The position numbers and the translations under genes are program-made. Shown piece by piece: positions 7,732-17,400 of a stretch of DNA of 64,000 nucleotides (the first letter of the stretch is position 1; every line of letters begins with the position of its first letter). The notes beneath the pieces were generated by a model, which did not search any database, was not told where the DNA came from, and saw only the letters and a program-made list of their open reading frames with translations. The stretch is from Actinomycetota bacterium. GTDB lineage: Bacteria; Actinomycetota; Actinomycetes; Nanopelagicales; Nanopelagicaceae. The DNA is taken from positions 1 to 64,000 of the forward strand of contig JAPLBE010000011.1 of the NCBI GenBank assembly GCA_026392935.1. Direction: 5' to 3'.

Positions 7732-8652
7732 ATGGCTATGGGATTTAGCGAAGCAGATGTCATCTCTGTGTTACAAAAAGTATTCGCGACCAATGATCCT
7801 CGTGTAAAAGTGGGAATTGGTGATGATGCCGCCGTTATTCGCGGTACAGACCAGCAAGTAATCACCACGGATATGGCGGTACAGGGCGTTCATTTCAACC
7901 TGGAATGGTCTTCGGCATTTGATATCGGTCGGAAAATTACAGCTGCAAATGTTGCTGATGTTTTAGCGATGGGGGCGCGCTGCGAATACTTAGTTGCGGC
8001 AGTTTCACTCACAGGCAATGAAGAACTTACCTGGATTGAAAACCTTGCTCGTGGAATGAAATCCGAGGCAGATAAGGCTGGCGCCGTTATTGTCGGGGGA
8101 GATATTGCCCGCTCTTCAATCATCACTATCGCAATGACAGCTCTAGGAAGTACATCGAATCCAATTCTTCGCAACACTGCACAGGTAGAAGACTCCATCT
8201 ACGTCTCCTCACTACCCGGATGGTCAGCGGCCGGACTTGAGTTACTCACTCGCGAGATTTCAGTGAACTCAGCAGTTGCAGATAAAGCGCTCAGTGAGTT
8301 TTCTGCCCCTAGCCTTGATTACACCGTAGATTTTCACAGTGCACATTCGATCTCTGATATCAGCGATTCACTGCTCATCCAAGCTCAACAGATGGCAGAT
8401 GCCTCAGGTGTATCTTTTGAATTCAACGCGAGTTTGATTGAAACAACTGCCGAGTTTAAAGAGATGAATGAACTTGCTGCTCAGATCAATAGTGATGTGT
8501 GGCAGTGGATTTTAGGAGGCGGGGAAGATCATGTTCTGCTCGCTACAGGGGTTAACTTGCCAGGCATAAAGATTGGAAAAGTTATTGCAGGTAAAGGAAT
8601 TTCAGGAGTAGACATGAAAAAAGCTCCAGTTTCCTGGAGCCATTTCAAGTAA
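7732..8652 (+). CDS. thiL: Thiamine-monophosphate kinase
   Basis: Phosphorylates thiamine monophosphate to thiamine diphosphate, the last step of cofactor synthesis. The 306-residue protein has the PurM/AIR-synthase fold with GIGDDAAVI (metal and ATP binding, about residue 25), TTDMAVQGVHFN, the glycine-rich SAADVLAMGA-like segment ANVADVLAMGA, and the C-terminal LGGGEDH. ATG at 7732 or 7738 could be the start. No other thiamine gene or TPP riboswitch is visible here. It ends seven bases from the convergent rpmB. Confidence 0.93.
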   Translation: MAMGFSEADVISVLQKVFATNDPRVKVGIGDDAAVIRGTDQQVITTDMAVQGVHFNLEWSSAFDIGRKITAANVADVLAMGARCEYLVAAVSLTGNEELTWIENLARGMKSEADKAGAVIVGGDIARSSIITIAMTALGSTSNPILRNTAQVEDSIYVSSLPGWSAAGLELLTREISVNSAVADKALSEFSAPSLDYTVDFHSAHSISDISDSLLIQAQQMADASGVSFEFNASLIETTAEFKEMNELAAQINSDVWQWILGGGEDHVLLATGVNLPGIKIGKVIAGKGISGVDMKKAPVSWSHFK

Positions 8653-8658
8653 AAGAAT

Positions 8659-8844
8659 TTATCGTGTGACTTTGCCAGCCTTAAGGCATGAAGTACAAAC
8701 GTTCTGACGCTTTGATGCACCAGCAACAAGTGTCTTTACACGCTGGATATTTGGATTCCAACGACGACGTGTCTTCACCTGTGAGTGTGAAACGTTATTG
8801 CCAAAGCTTGGGCCCTTGCCACAGATGTCGCATGAAGATGCCAT
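8659..8844 (-). CDS. rpmB: Ribosomal protein bL28
   Basis: Large-subunit ribosomal protein of 61 residues. I start it at the ATG giving MASSCDICGKGPSFGN rather than at the upstream codon of the ORF track, because this matches the family start and has a GAAGGAG site in front. It carries two cysteine pairs, CDIC and CTSC, so it is the zinc-binding (C+) form. It is transcribed against thiL and divergently from recG, as in Mycobacterium. Confidence 0.95.
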   Translation of the reverse strand: MASSCDICGKGPSFGNNVSHSQVKTRRRWNPNIQRVKTLVAGASKRQNVCTSCLKAGKVTR

Positions 8845-9064
8845 GGGTGGTTCTCCTTCTAGATTGATCTTTACCTGAACTATTTCAAACCGGATTGCCA
8901 ATTCGAACAGGGCGAAAGGGTATCAAGAGTGGGTGGCTTAGGGCGAATCCGCCAAATACGGTCCTCACTATCACGCTTTTACGCATAGAAAATCAGAAAC
9001 ATCTTCACCGTTACGGGGTGGGTTAATTCCGGTGGAACAGTAGTTATCACGAGAGAATTCAGGC
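8845..9064. other. Divergent rpmB/recG intergenic region
   Basis: About 220 bases between two divergent starts. It must hold the promoters for rpmB and recG, but I see no strong palindrome, RNA gene or open frame. The DAK2-domain (YloV-like) gene often found before recG in related genomes is absent. Confidence 0.5.
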
Positions 9065-11230
9065 ATGACTAGCCTCGACTCTAAACTTGTTGGAGTTTTA
9101 GGCGATCGTACGACCAAGGTTTTAAAGGATCTATTTGGCTATCACACTGTTGGTGATTTACTCCATCACTATCCACGGCGCTACTTGGTTCGCGGCGAAC
9201 TCTCGAATATTTCCGAATTAAACGAAGGTGATGAAGTAACAATTCTCGCCGAAATTTTTAGTGCAAATAGCAGGCGACTTCAGGGAAGAAAAGGAAACAT
9301 CCTAGAAGTAATCGTTACAGACGGAACTGCAAAGTTATCGCTCACTTTCTTTAATCAGGCTTGGCGCGAGAAAGACCTTAAGGTTGGAAAACAGGGATTG
9401 TTTGCAGGCAAAGTGGGAGTCTTCAATAGCAAGAGGCAGCTTTCGCATCCTGATTATGAATTGATTGCCGATGGCAATGATGTAGATGCAGCGGTAGAAG
9501 GATTTGCCGGCAAATACCTACCGATGTACCCAGCAAGTTCTAAGTTACCTTCCTGGAAAATTTCTCAATGTATAGAGCTAGTGATTGGCTCATTGGATGA
9601 AGTTCCAGATTTTCTCCCCGAACACATTCGAGAAAAATATGGCTATCCGACACTTCATCAAGCACTAGCTCAACTTCATAATCCTGTTGATTTGGACTCT
9701 GCGGAAAAGGCGAGACAACGACTTACCTTTGACGAAGCGTTCTTGCTGCAGCTCCTCTTACTCACTCGGCGAAAAGAGCTAAAGGGACTTGATGCGGTTG
9801 CACGACCTGTTAAATCAAGCGGCTTGCTTGCAGAATTTGATAAATCTCTTCCATTCGAACTGACAGCAGGGCAGAGAGATGTTTCGGCAGAAATCGAAGA
9901 GGATATGGCGCAACCTCATCCCATGAATAGATTGCTGCAAGGCGAAGTCGGATCTGGTAAAACTATCGTTGCGCTGCGCGCGATGCTTACTGTTGTAGAT
10001 AATGGTGGCCAAGCGGCGCTCCTGGCTCCGACAGAAGTTCTCGCTGCACAACATTTGCGAACAATTGAAAAGCTACTTGGTTCACTTTCAGATGGCGGAA
10101 TGCTGGGCGGATCAGATCAAGCTACGCAGGTAACACTGATTACGGGATCTCAGAGCGCGACAGCACGAAAAGAAGCTCTAGCACTTGCAGCTTCTGGCGC
10201 TGCTGGAATTGTGATTGGTACTCATGCATTACTTGGTGAAAGTGTTGACTTTAAAGATTTGGGACTCATAGTTGTAGATGAGCAACATAGATTTGGTGTC
10301 GAACAACGAGATGCGTTAAAGAGTAAAGCTGTCACTCCGCCTCATTTACTTGTCATGACTGCAACGCCAATTCCGCGCACAGTTGCAATGACAGTCTTTG
10401 GAGATCTCGATGTATCAACGCTGCGAGAACTCCCGCTAGGAAGACAACCAATTACAACGCATGTAATTCCGGTGTTAGAAAAACCTGGCTACCTTGAACG
10501 AGCATGGGAACGCATTAGGGAGGAAGTCGAACAAGGTCATCAGGCATATGTAGTCGCTCCTCGAATCGCTGCAGGAACATCTGAAGATGCTGATATTGAT
10601 TTCCTTATGGGTGAGAGCTCGTCAACACTTGCTTCAGTGGAAGAACTTGGTCCCGAGCTGCAATCAGGTGCTCTTAAAGGGTTACGTGTTGCTCCATTGC
10701 ACGGAAAGCAGAGCGCTGATGTCAAAGAAGCAACTATGAAGGCTTTTGCTAATAAAGAGTTAGATGTTCTGATTTCAACGACTGTTATCGAAGTTGGCGT
10801 CGATGTTCCTAACGCAACAGTCATGGTCATTATGGATGCAGATAGGTTTGGCGTTTCTCAATTACACCAGCTGCGTGGACGTGTTGGGCGAGGCACTTCA
10901 CCAGGATTATGTCTTTTAGTGAGTTCGGCAATCGTAGATACTCCGGCACGCGAACGCCTTGAGGCTGTTTCACAAACAGTGGATGGATTTGAGCTTTCTA
11001 GAATTGACCTTGAGCAACGCCGAGAGGGCGATGTGCTGGGTGCATCTCAATCTGGTTCCCGTTCACATTTGAGATTGCTTCGTGTATTGCGTGATGAATC
11101 AATGATTGAGCAAGCGCGAGAGGATGCATCGGCTATCCTTGAAGAAGGAGTTCACAAGTATGCACTTCTGCAATCTGAGTTAGCGCAGATTCAGGCAGAT
11201 GCGGCAGCAGATTTTATTGATAAGTCATAA
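9065..11230 (+). CDS. recG: ATP-dependent DNA helicase RecG
   Basis: Branch-migrating helicase that remodels stalled replication forks and Holliday junctions. The 721-residue protein has an N-terminal wedge/OB domain (about 1-190), then a superfamily 2 motor: Walker A GEVGSGKTIVALRAM (about 293), DEQH box at about 404, TATPIPRT, and the C-terminal QLRGRVGRGTSPG. Length is typical. It is followed 14 bases later by rsmD, a conserved pair. Confidence 0.97.
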   Translation: MTSLDSKLVGVLGDRTTKVLKDLFGYHTVGDLLHHYPRRYLVRGELSNISELNEGDEVTILAEIFSANSRRLQGRKGNILEVIVTDGTAKLSLTFFNQAWREKDLKVGKQGLFAGKVGVFNSKRQLSHPDYELIADGNDVDAAVEGFAGKYLPMYPASSKLPSWKISQCIELVIGSLDEVPDFLPEHIREKYGYPTLHQALAQLHNPVDLDSAEKARQRLTFDEAFLLQLLLLTRRKELKGLDAVARPVKSSGLLAEFDKSLPFELTAGQRDVSAEIEEDMAQPHPMNRLLQGEVGSGKTIVALRAMLTVVDNGGQAALLAPTEVLAAQHLRTIEKLLGSLSDGGMLGGSDQATQVTLITGSQSATARKEALALAASGAAGIVIGTHALLGESVDFKDLGLIVVDEQHRFGVEQRDALKSKAVTPPHLLVMTATPIPRTVAMTVFGDLDVSTLRELPLGRQPITTHVIPVLEKPGYLERAWERIREEVEQGHQAYVVAPRIAAGTSEDADIDFLMGESSSTLASVEELGPELQSGALKGLRVAPLHGKQSADVKEATMKAFANKELDVLISTTVIEVGVDVPNATVMVIMDADRFGVSQLHQLRGRVGRGTSPGLCLLVSSAIVDTPARERLEAVSQTVDGFELSRIDLEQRREGDVLGASQSGSRSHLRLLRVLRDESMIEQAREDASAILEEGVHKYALLQSELAQIQADAAADFIDKS

Positions 11231-11244
11231 CAGGAGTTACGGCA

Positions 11245-11832
11245 ATGAGAATTATCGCTGGTCGCGCAAAAGGTCGCTCTATCGATGCAGTAGCAAGTGC
11301 AACTCGTCCGACTTCAGATCGTGCACGCGAAGCTCTCTTTTCAACGCTCGCATCTGAATTCGGAGAACTTGATGGGCTGCACGTATTGGATTTATACGCA
11401 GGCACGGGCGCAATCGCACTAGAGGCACTTTCAAGAGGCGCAGCGGTTGTACATGCAGTGGAGAACAATGAACCCGCAGCACGCTCTATTGAAACAAACT
11501 ATGAAAAGTTAAAGACTGCACAGTGCCCTGGAAATTTCCATTTATATGCCATGTCAGTCCATAGATTTTTGCAAGATAAAGCCCAGATGCAATATCACTT
11601 TGTTTATATTGATCCGCCATACGATGTTGAAAATATTGATATTTTGGAGAACTTGATTCAACTCGTGAATGGAGGATTTCTGCATCCTCAAGCGCTTGTA
11701 GCTATCGAGCGAAATAGCAGAGTGAAAGAAATTTCGTGGCCAGATGGGCTAGAGCAATTGCGTGAAAAAAACTACGGGCAAGCAACAATTTTCTATGGAT
11801 ATCCCACGCTTAGCGATGTGGAAAATGGATAA
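11245..11832 (+). CDS. rsmD: 16S rRNA (guanine966-N2)-methyltransferase
   Basis: Methylates G966 of 16S rRNA on the assembled small subunit. The 195-residue protein opens with MRIIAGRAKGRSI, has TRPTSDRAREALFS, the SAM-binding VLDLYAGTGAIALEALSRGA and the catalytic FVYIDPPYD (NPPY-type motif). It lies between recG and coaD as in other actinobacteria. Confidence 0.95.
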   Translation: MRIIAGRAKGRSIDAVASATRPTSDRAREALFSTLASEFGELDGLHVLDLYAGTGAIALEALSRGAAVVHAVENNEPAARSIETNYEKLKTAQCPGNFHLYAMSVHRFLQDKAQMQYHFVYIDPPYDVENIDILENLIQLVNGGFLHPQALVAIERNSRVKEISWPDGLEQLREKNYGQATIFYGYPTLSDVENG

Positions 11833-11861
11833 CAAATCGATTCATTGCTAGCGTTTGCTCC

Positions 11862-12344
11862 ATGAAACGCGCTGTGTGCCCTGGATCCTTTGATCCAATC
11901 ACTTTCGGCCACCTAGACATCATTGAACGTGCCAGCAGCCAGTTCGATGAAGTAATTGTCGCTGTTTTCGTCAATCGTAAGAAGTCTGGATTGTTTACTA
12001 TCCAAGAGCGCATGGACATGATCCAGGAAAACGTCAAGAAGTTTAAGAATGTTCGAGTTGACTCAGGCGATGGACTGCTCGTTGAATATTGCAAGAAAAA
12101 TTCTGTGCAAGCAATTGTCAAAGGACTCCGAGCAGTTACAGACTTCGACTATGAGTTACAGATGGCTCAGGTTCACATTCAGGCATCGGGTGTTGAAACT
12201 ATGTTTATGGCTACATCTCCAACACACTCATTTTTATCGTCATCGATTGTTAAAGAACTCGCCCACTTTGGTGGCGATGTTTCATCTATGGTTCCACCGA
12301 ATGTTAATAAGGCTCTACAAGCACGAGTAGGAGTATCAGAATGA
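11862..12344 (+). CDS. coaD: Phosphopantetheine adenylyltransferase
   Basis: Transfers AMP from ATP to 4'-phosphopantetheine, the fourth step of coenzyme A synthesis. The 160-residue protein has the nucleotidyltransferase motif PGSFDPITFGHLDII at the N-terminus, KGLRAVTDFDYELQMA in the middle and the C-terminal THSFLSSSIVKELAHFGG. Length is normal. It overlaps the next gene by four bases. Confidence 0.97.
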   Translation: MKRAVCPGSFDPITFGHLDIIERASSQFDEVIVAVFVNRKKSGLFTIQERMDMIQENVKKFKNVRVDSGDGLLVEYCKKNSVQAIVKGLRAVTDFDYELQMAQVHIQASGVETMFMATSPTHSFLSSSIVKELAHFGGDVSSMVPPNVNKALQARVGVSE

Positions 12345-12829
12345 CAATGGATTCAATTGAGAAATTAAATACCGCTATCACTGTTGTAGAAGAGGCACGC
12401 GGGGTTCCACTGTCAGCATCATGTGTTGTCCACCGTGGTGAAATGTTAGAAATCCTTGAAGGTGCTCGCGAGAATTTACCTGCCGATCTTTTCGAGGCCG
12501 AGACACTTCTTGCAGAAAAAAAGAGAATCATCGAAGAGGGTCGAAATAGTGCTGAAGCCATGATCGCAACAGCTCGCGAAGATGTGGCGCGCATGATCGA
12601 ACAAACATCTATCGTTCAGGCTGCACGTGATGAAGCTCAGCGAATTCTGGATGAAGCCCGCGATGTGGCTGAAGATGAGCGCCGTGAAGTTGAGGCTTAT
12701 ATCGATGGCCGACTTGCAACACTCGAAGTGATTCTCAATAAAACGATGGATGCAGTGGCACGCGGTCGCGAACGCCTTGAAGGCGCTGACGATAAAGATG
12801 TCTTGTCACAGCTCAATTCAGATCGCTAG
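12341..12829 (+). CDS. DivIVA-like coiled-coil protein (SepIVA-like)
   Basis: A 162-residue acidic, mostly helical protein. After about 55 residues, a long coiled coil runs through AETLLAEKKRIIEEGRNSAEAM to AEDERREVEAYIDGRLATLE, like the DivIVA family. The position between coaD and DUF177-rpmF-rnc matches Mycobacterium SepIVA (Rv2927c by my recall), a septation and envelope-growth factor. It starts at ATGA overlapping the coaD stop; an ATG two codons later is an alternative. A role in cell division is inferred from family and context. Confidence 0.75.
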   Translation: MTMDSIEKLNTAITVVEEARGVPLSASCVVHRGEMLEILEGARENLPADLFEAETLLAEKKRIIEEGRNSAEAMIATAREDVARMIEQTSIVQAARDEAQRILDEARDVAEDERREVEAYIDGRLATLEVILNKTMDAVARGRERLEGADDKDVLSQLNSDR

Positions 12830-12834
12830 AGCAC

Positions 12835-13413
12835 ATGACTAAGAGTTCAAACCCGTTTCTTCTTAACACTCACGAACTACCTCGTCGCGCAGGGGAGATG
12901 AAGGAATATCAACTAGATATCCAGGCCAACGCACGCGTAGGTGTTCCGCTTATTGCCGTGCCTGAAGGTGATCTCATTGAGGTCGATGCGCGATTGGAAT
13001 CTGTTACCCAAGGAGTTCTCGTCAGTGCTGAGATTTATGCAATTGCTCATGGCGAATGCATTCGTTGCTTAGATCCTGTAGAGGTTGTCATCGATCGCAA
13101 GATTCAAGAGCTTTATCGTTACGAGCCAACCAATGAAAAAGGTCGCAAGAAACGTCGCGAGGATGAAGATATTGATTTGGATGGAGACGATGAACTTCAG
13201 ATGGAGGGAGACCTTCTCAATCTCGAGCTACCAATCATTGATGCAATTATCTTGACCCTTCCTGTAAATCCGCTCTGCTCCGAGGAGTGCCTCGGCCTCT
13301 GCCCTGAATGCGGGGAGAAGTGGGTGAGCCTTCCGCAAGACCATGCCCATCAGGTGGTTGATGCCAGATGGTCAGCCCTTGGCAGCGTGGATTTTGGCAA
13401 TTCTGAGAAATAG
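12835..13413 (+). CDS. YceD/DUF177 family protein
   Basis: A 192-residue member of the YceD family, linked to 23S rRNA stability and large-subunit assembly in other bacteria and nearly always placed before rpmF. Visible features are the N-terminal FLLNTHELPRRAGEM, the single CIRCLDPVEV motif, a charged linker, and a C-terminal cysteine cluster CSEECLGLCPECG likely to bind zinc. It is followed by rpmF within 80 bases. Confidence 0.88.
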   Translation: MTKSSNPFLLNTHELPRRAGEMKEYQLDIQANARVGVPLIAVPEGDLIEVDARLESVTQGVLVSAEIYAIAHGECIRCLDPVEVVIDRKIQELYRYEPTNEKGRKKRREDEDIDLDGDDELQMEGDLLNLELPIIDAIILTLPVNPLCSEECLGLCPECGEKWVSLPQDHAHQVVDARWSALGSVDFGNSEK

Positions 13414-13490
13414 GCGATACTTAGCGCCATCGCAGCAGCAAATTGATATTTGTAGCTCCAACGCAGCCTAAAAGATTAAGGACGATTACC

Positions 13491-13664
13491 GTGCCAGTAC
13501 CAAAGCGAAAGATGTCTCGTTCGAAGACACGTTCACGTCGCAGCATGTGGAAAACAACTGCAGCAGCTCTCTCAACATGCCCACAGTGCCAGCAGCCAAA
13601 GCTGAACCACGTTGCATGCCCAACATGCGGTACATATAACCGCCGTCAGGTTCTAGAGGTCTGA
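13491..13664 (+). CDS. rpmF: Ribosomal protein bL32
   Basis: Large-subunit ribosomal protein of 57 residues starting at GTG with [18 protein letters not shown]. The ORF track start at 13443 is too early: homologues begin with [10 protein letters not shown] zinc ribbon is formed by CPQC and CPTC. GGACG precedes the start. The stop is two bases from the proposed rnc start, suggesting coupled translation. Confidence 0.95.
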   Translation: MPVPKRKMSRSKTRSRRSMWKTTAAALSTCPQCQQPKLNHVACPTCGTYNRRQVLEV

Positions 13665-13665
13665 T

Positions 13666-14346
13666 CTGTATTCAAAACTTCTTGAGCAATTAGGAGTTCA
13701 ACTTTCTCCCCACGTGCTTGAGTTAGCTTTTACCCATCGCTCGTTTGCATACGAGACTGGAATTACAACAACAAACGAACGTCTTGAATTTCTAGGCGAT
13801 TCGGTTCTCGGGCTCATCGTCACCGAAGAGTTATATCTGAAGTATCCAGATCTCGATGAAAGCCGTTTATCTCCGCTGCGTTCTGGCATCGTAAATATGA
13901 GAGCGCTCGCAGATATTGCGCGTACTTTAGAACTTGGAAAATATATTCGTCTTGGAAAAGGTGAAGAGGTAACCAATGGCCGAGATAAGAATTCACTCTT
14001 GGCGGATGCTCTAGAAGCCCTCATTGGCGCTATTTATCTCGAATGTGGTTTTGAAAAATCAACTCATGTGGTTCGTGGATTAATCAAAGAAACTCTCTCA
14101 AGTGCAATGGCTAAAGGCGCTGGCCTTGATGGAAAAACAGCGCTTCAAGAATTATTGGCAGCTGCAGGAAAAGGTTCTCCTGAATATCAGGTAACAGAAA
14201 CTGGGCCAGATCACGATAAGAGTTTTACAGCAGTGGCAATGGTTTCAGGAGAGGCGCTTGCAGAAGGAACAGGAAAAAGTAAGCGAGAAGCTGAACAATC
14301 CGCTGCGAGAAGTGCACTCGAAAAACTTTCCAGCACTGCTTCTTAA
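13666..14346 (+). CDS. rnc: Ribonuclease III, probable CUG start
   Basis: Double-strand-specific endoribonuclease that processes rRNA precursors. The catalytic signature NERLEFLGDSVLGL and the second acidic site DALEALIGAIYLE are intact, and a C-terminal dsRNA-binding domain contains the ALQELLAAAGKGSPEYQV region. The track starts it at GTG 13714, which deletes the first helix. Upstream codons still read as family sequence (LLEQLGVQLSPHVLELAFTHRS) back to a stop at 13654-13656, with no ATG, GTG or TTG. CTG at 13666 with TAGAGG six bases before is the best start, giving 226 residues. The call is firm; the start is inferred. Confidence 0.9.
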   Translation: MYSKLLEQLGVQLSPHVLELAFTHRSFAYETGITTTNERLEFLGDSVLGLIVTEELYLKYPDLDESRLSPLRSGIVNMRALADIARTLELGKYIRLGKGEEVTNGRDKNSLLADALEALIGAIYLECGFEKSTHVVRGLIKETLSSAMAKGAGLDGKTALQELLAAAGKGSPEYQVTETGPDHDKSFTAVAMVSGEALAEGTGKSKREAEQSAARSALEKLSSTAS

Positions 14347-14350
14347 ACCC

Positions 14351-14365
14351 TCAAGTTGAACTTGA
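14351..14365. other. Short hairpin after rnc
   Basis: TCAAGTT and AACTTGA form a perfect 7-base inverted repeat around one G just after the rnc stop. With a one-base spacer it is better seen as a cruciform or protein site than as an RNA hairpin, and no U-tract follows directly. Role unknown. Confidence 0.35.
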
Positions 14366-14398
14366 ACTGAGTCGCTTTTATACCAATGGCGCACACAA

Positions 14399-14412
14399 CG
14401 GTAGGTTTACCG
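14399..14412 (+). other. Small stem-loop touching the smc start codon
   Basis: CGGTA, a GGTT loop and TACCG end two bases before the smc GTG. There is no clear ribosome site elsewhere, so this structure may tune smc translation. The stem is short and could be chance. Confidence 0.3.
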
Positions 14413-14413
14413 C

Positions 14414-17400
14414 GTGTATTTGAAGAGTCTGACCCTCAAAGGATTTAAATCCTTTGCATCCTCCACGACCCTTCGCCTCGAACCTGGAATCACCTGCGTG
14501 GTCGGTCCTAACGGTTCGGGAAAATCAAACGTGGTCGATGCGCTCACCTGGGTAATGGGTGAACAAGGTGCAAAGTCTTTACGTGGCGGCAAGATGGAAG
14601 ATGTCATCTTCGCCGGAACTTCGGGTCGCGCACCACTTGGTCGTGCAGAAGTTGCAGTCACAATTGATAACAGCGATGGTGCGCTTCCTATTGATTACAC
14701 CGAAGTAACTATTTCTCGTATTCTTTTTCGTAACGGCCAAAGTGAGTATCAGATCAACGGTGAAGCATCCCGTTTGCTAGATATTCAAGAGCTACTGAGC
14801 GACTCAGGTATCGGTCGAGAAATGCACGTCATTGTTGGTCAGGGTCAGCTTGATGCAATTCTTATGGCAACACCTGAAGAACGTCGTGGATTTATTGAAG
14901 AAGCAGCGGGAGTTCTTAAGCACCGCAAGCGCAAAGAGAAAGCAATTCGCAAACTAGATTCAATGCAAGCAAATCTGGCACGCGTTAATGACCTCACGGT
15001 TGAACTTCGCCGCCAACTTCGCCCACTGGGTAAGCAGGCCGAAGTTGCCAAGAAAGCCGCCACGATTCAAGCAGATCTTCGCGATGCAAAGTTGCGGTTG
15101 CTTGCAGATGATTACATCTCATTGTCAAAGACTCTCGATGCTGAAGTAGCAGATGAAAACGCACTCCGTGAACGCCGTGCACTTGTTGAAGCAGAACTAG
15201 ACAAAGTCCGTCGCCGCGAAGAAGAACTCGATGCAACATCGGCTTTAGAAAGTCCATTGCTTATCAAAGCCCAGGAAAATTTCTATTCACTTAATTCACT
15301 TCGTGAGAAATTCCGCGGTACGCAATCTCTGGCTCAAGAGCGTTCACGCTTTTTGGCAGAAGAAGCTGAGGAAGCTCGAAGCGCCGGAAGAGATCCTGAA
15401 GCTCTCGATCAAGAGGCGATTGCTCTTCGTGCGCAAGAAGCACAACTTCGTTCTGATGTTCACACCGCGCAAGCTGCACTCGCTGCTGCTACCGCTGCGC
15501 TAGCAACTGCTGAAGCGTCATTGAAAGCTGAAGAGGACACAATTGCAGCCGCAATGCGAGCAATTGCAGATCAACGAGAAGGAACCGCACGCCAAGAAGG
15601 TCACATTAAATCTCTTGCTGCTCGCTTAGAAGCCATTAAAGAGGAAATTAGTCGTCTTGAAGCCGCACGAGCAGAAGCACAATCCCGCGTTGATAGCGCA
15701 CGGAGTGATTACGCAAAGTATGAAATGGAAATTGGTAATGCTGGAGCTGGAGAAGAAGGATTAGATTCTCAATTCGAAACTGCAAAGACAACTCTTGAGA
15801 GTGCGAAAAAAGTACATGCCGAACTCGTGGATGCGGAGCGCGCTGCAGACCGAGAGAGAAATTCAACGGAATCTAAGCTCGAGGCAATTCGATTGACATC
15901 AGGTTCACGTGATGGTGCCGCTGCACTGATTCGTGATTCTCGTGGAGTTCAAATTTTGGGAAGTATTGCATCGTTAATCCAGATTGATAATGGATGGGAA
16001 GCCGCAACAGCTGCAGCACTTGGTTCACTTGCTGATGCTGTAGTCGTAAAGGACTTATCTTCTGCTGTGAGTGCGTTAACCACTCTGCGAAGTGAGAATC
16101 TTGGACAGGCAGATGTTCTGGTTTATGAACCAAGTATGCAAACAGCATCTAGTGCACCAAGTGGACTGCCAACGTTGCTTAACCACGTTCGATCAACTCA
16201 AATTTCTGAACTTCTAGCATCGTTACTTTCATCAACTGTTGTTGCAGAAAATGCTCGCGAAGCCGAAGCAATTCTTCGCCAACATCGTGGAGTTACGGTA
16301 GTAACTCGTGATGGAGATGTCTTAACATCTCATCGAGCTCGTGGTGGTTCTGCCTCGTCGACATCACTGATTGAGATTAAGGCTCTTGTAGATGAGCTTT
16401 CCAAGAAACTTGAGGACCTGAATCACAAGTGCGATCGCCTCAAGTTTGAAATCGCCTCCGCTGCGACAGATGTTGATGGTAAACAATCAGCGTTCGATGC
16501 AGCTCTAGCTAAGCTCAATGAATCGGATGCTCGAATTGCTGCACTCACTGAACAACTTGCCGTCTCTGGTCAGAATGCTAAGTCTGCAACCGCAGAAGTC
16601 GAACGACTCACAATTGCCATTAATGAAGCAACGGCTGCTAAATCTCGTGATGAGAATGAACTTTTCATTGCGAGCAATCAGATGCAGTATCACGGAGAAA
16701 TTGCTGAACCCGATCACTCACGCGCTGAGAATTTTCGCAATAGCGTTTCGCAAGCCCGCACTGCAGAGGTAGAAGCTCGGCTTGCGGTGCGTACATCCGA
16801 AGAACGAGTTGCATCAGTTGCGGCACGAGCACTTGCACTTGAAGAATCTGCCAAAGCAGAACGTGATGCATCTGAACGGGCCGTTTCTCGACGTGGAGCA
16901 CGTGCGCGTGGAGCGATTATTTCGCAAGCCATCGCCGAAGCGGCATACGAAGTACTTATCAATATTGAACGTTCGATTGCAAAGGCACAGACAGAACGAT
17001 CTCGTCTAGAGAGTAATCGTACAGACCGTGAAGGTGAAACTCTCACCGTACGTGCACGTAATCGCGAACTCACGGCAGAGTTAGATCAACTCACATCGAG
17101 CGTTCACCGAGATGAAATCGCTCGCGCGGAACAGAGAATGCGCGTCGAGGCACTGCAAACAAAAGCCGTTGAAGAACTGGGTATAGATATTCCAACACTG
17201 ATTGGAGAATACGGTCCAGATAAAGATGTTCCTACATTTATTGAAACAGAATCTGGGGAGATCGTTGCAACCGAACTTATTCCATATCGTAGAGATCAGC
17301 AAGAGAAGCGACTTGCTGCAACTGAAAGGTCACTCACTCTTCTTGGAAAAATTAACCCACTTGCACTCGAGGAGTACAACGCTCTCGAAGAGCGTCTGAA

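Noticed and set aside
8845-9064. Riboswitch or tRNA in the rpmB-recG gap
   Set aside because: I find no TPP-type core, no tRNA cloverleaf and no conserved stem; it looks like two promoters.
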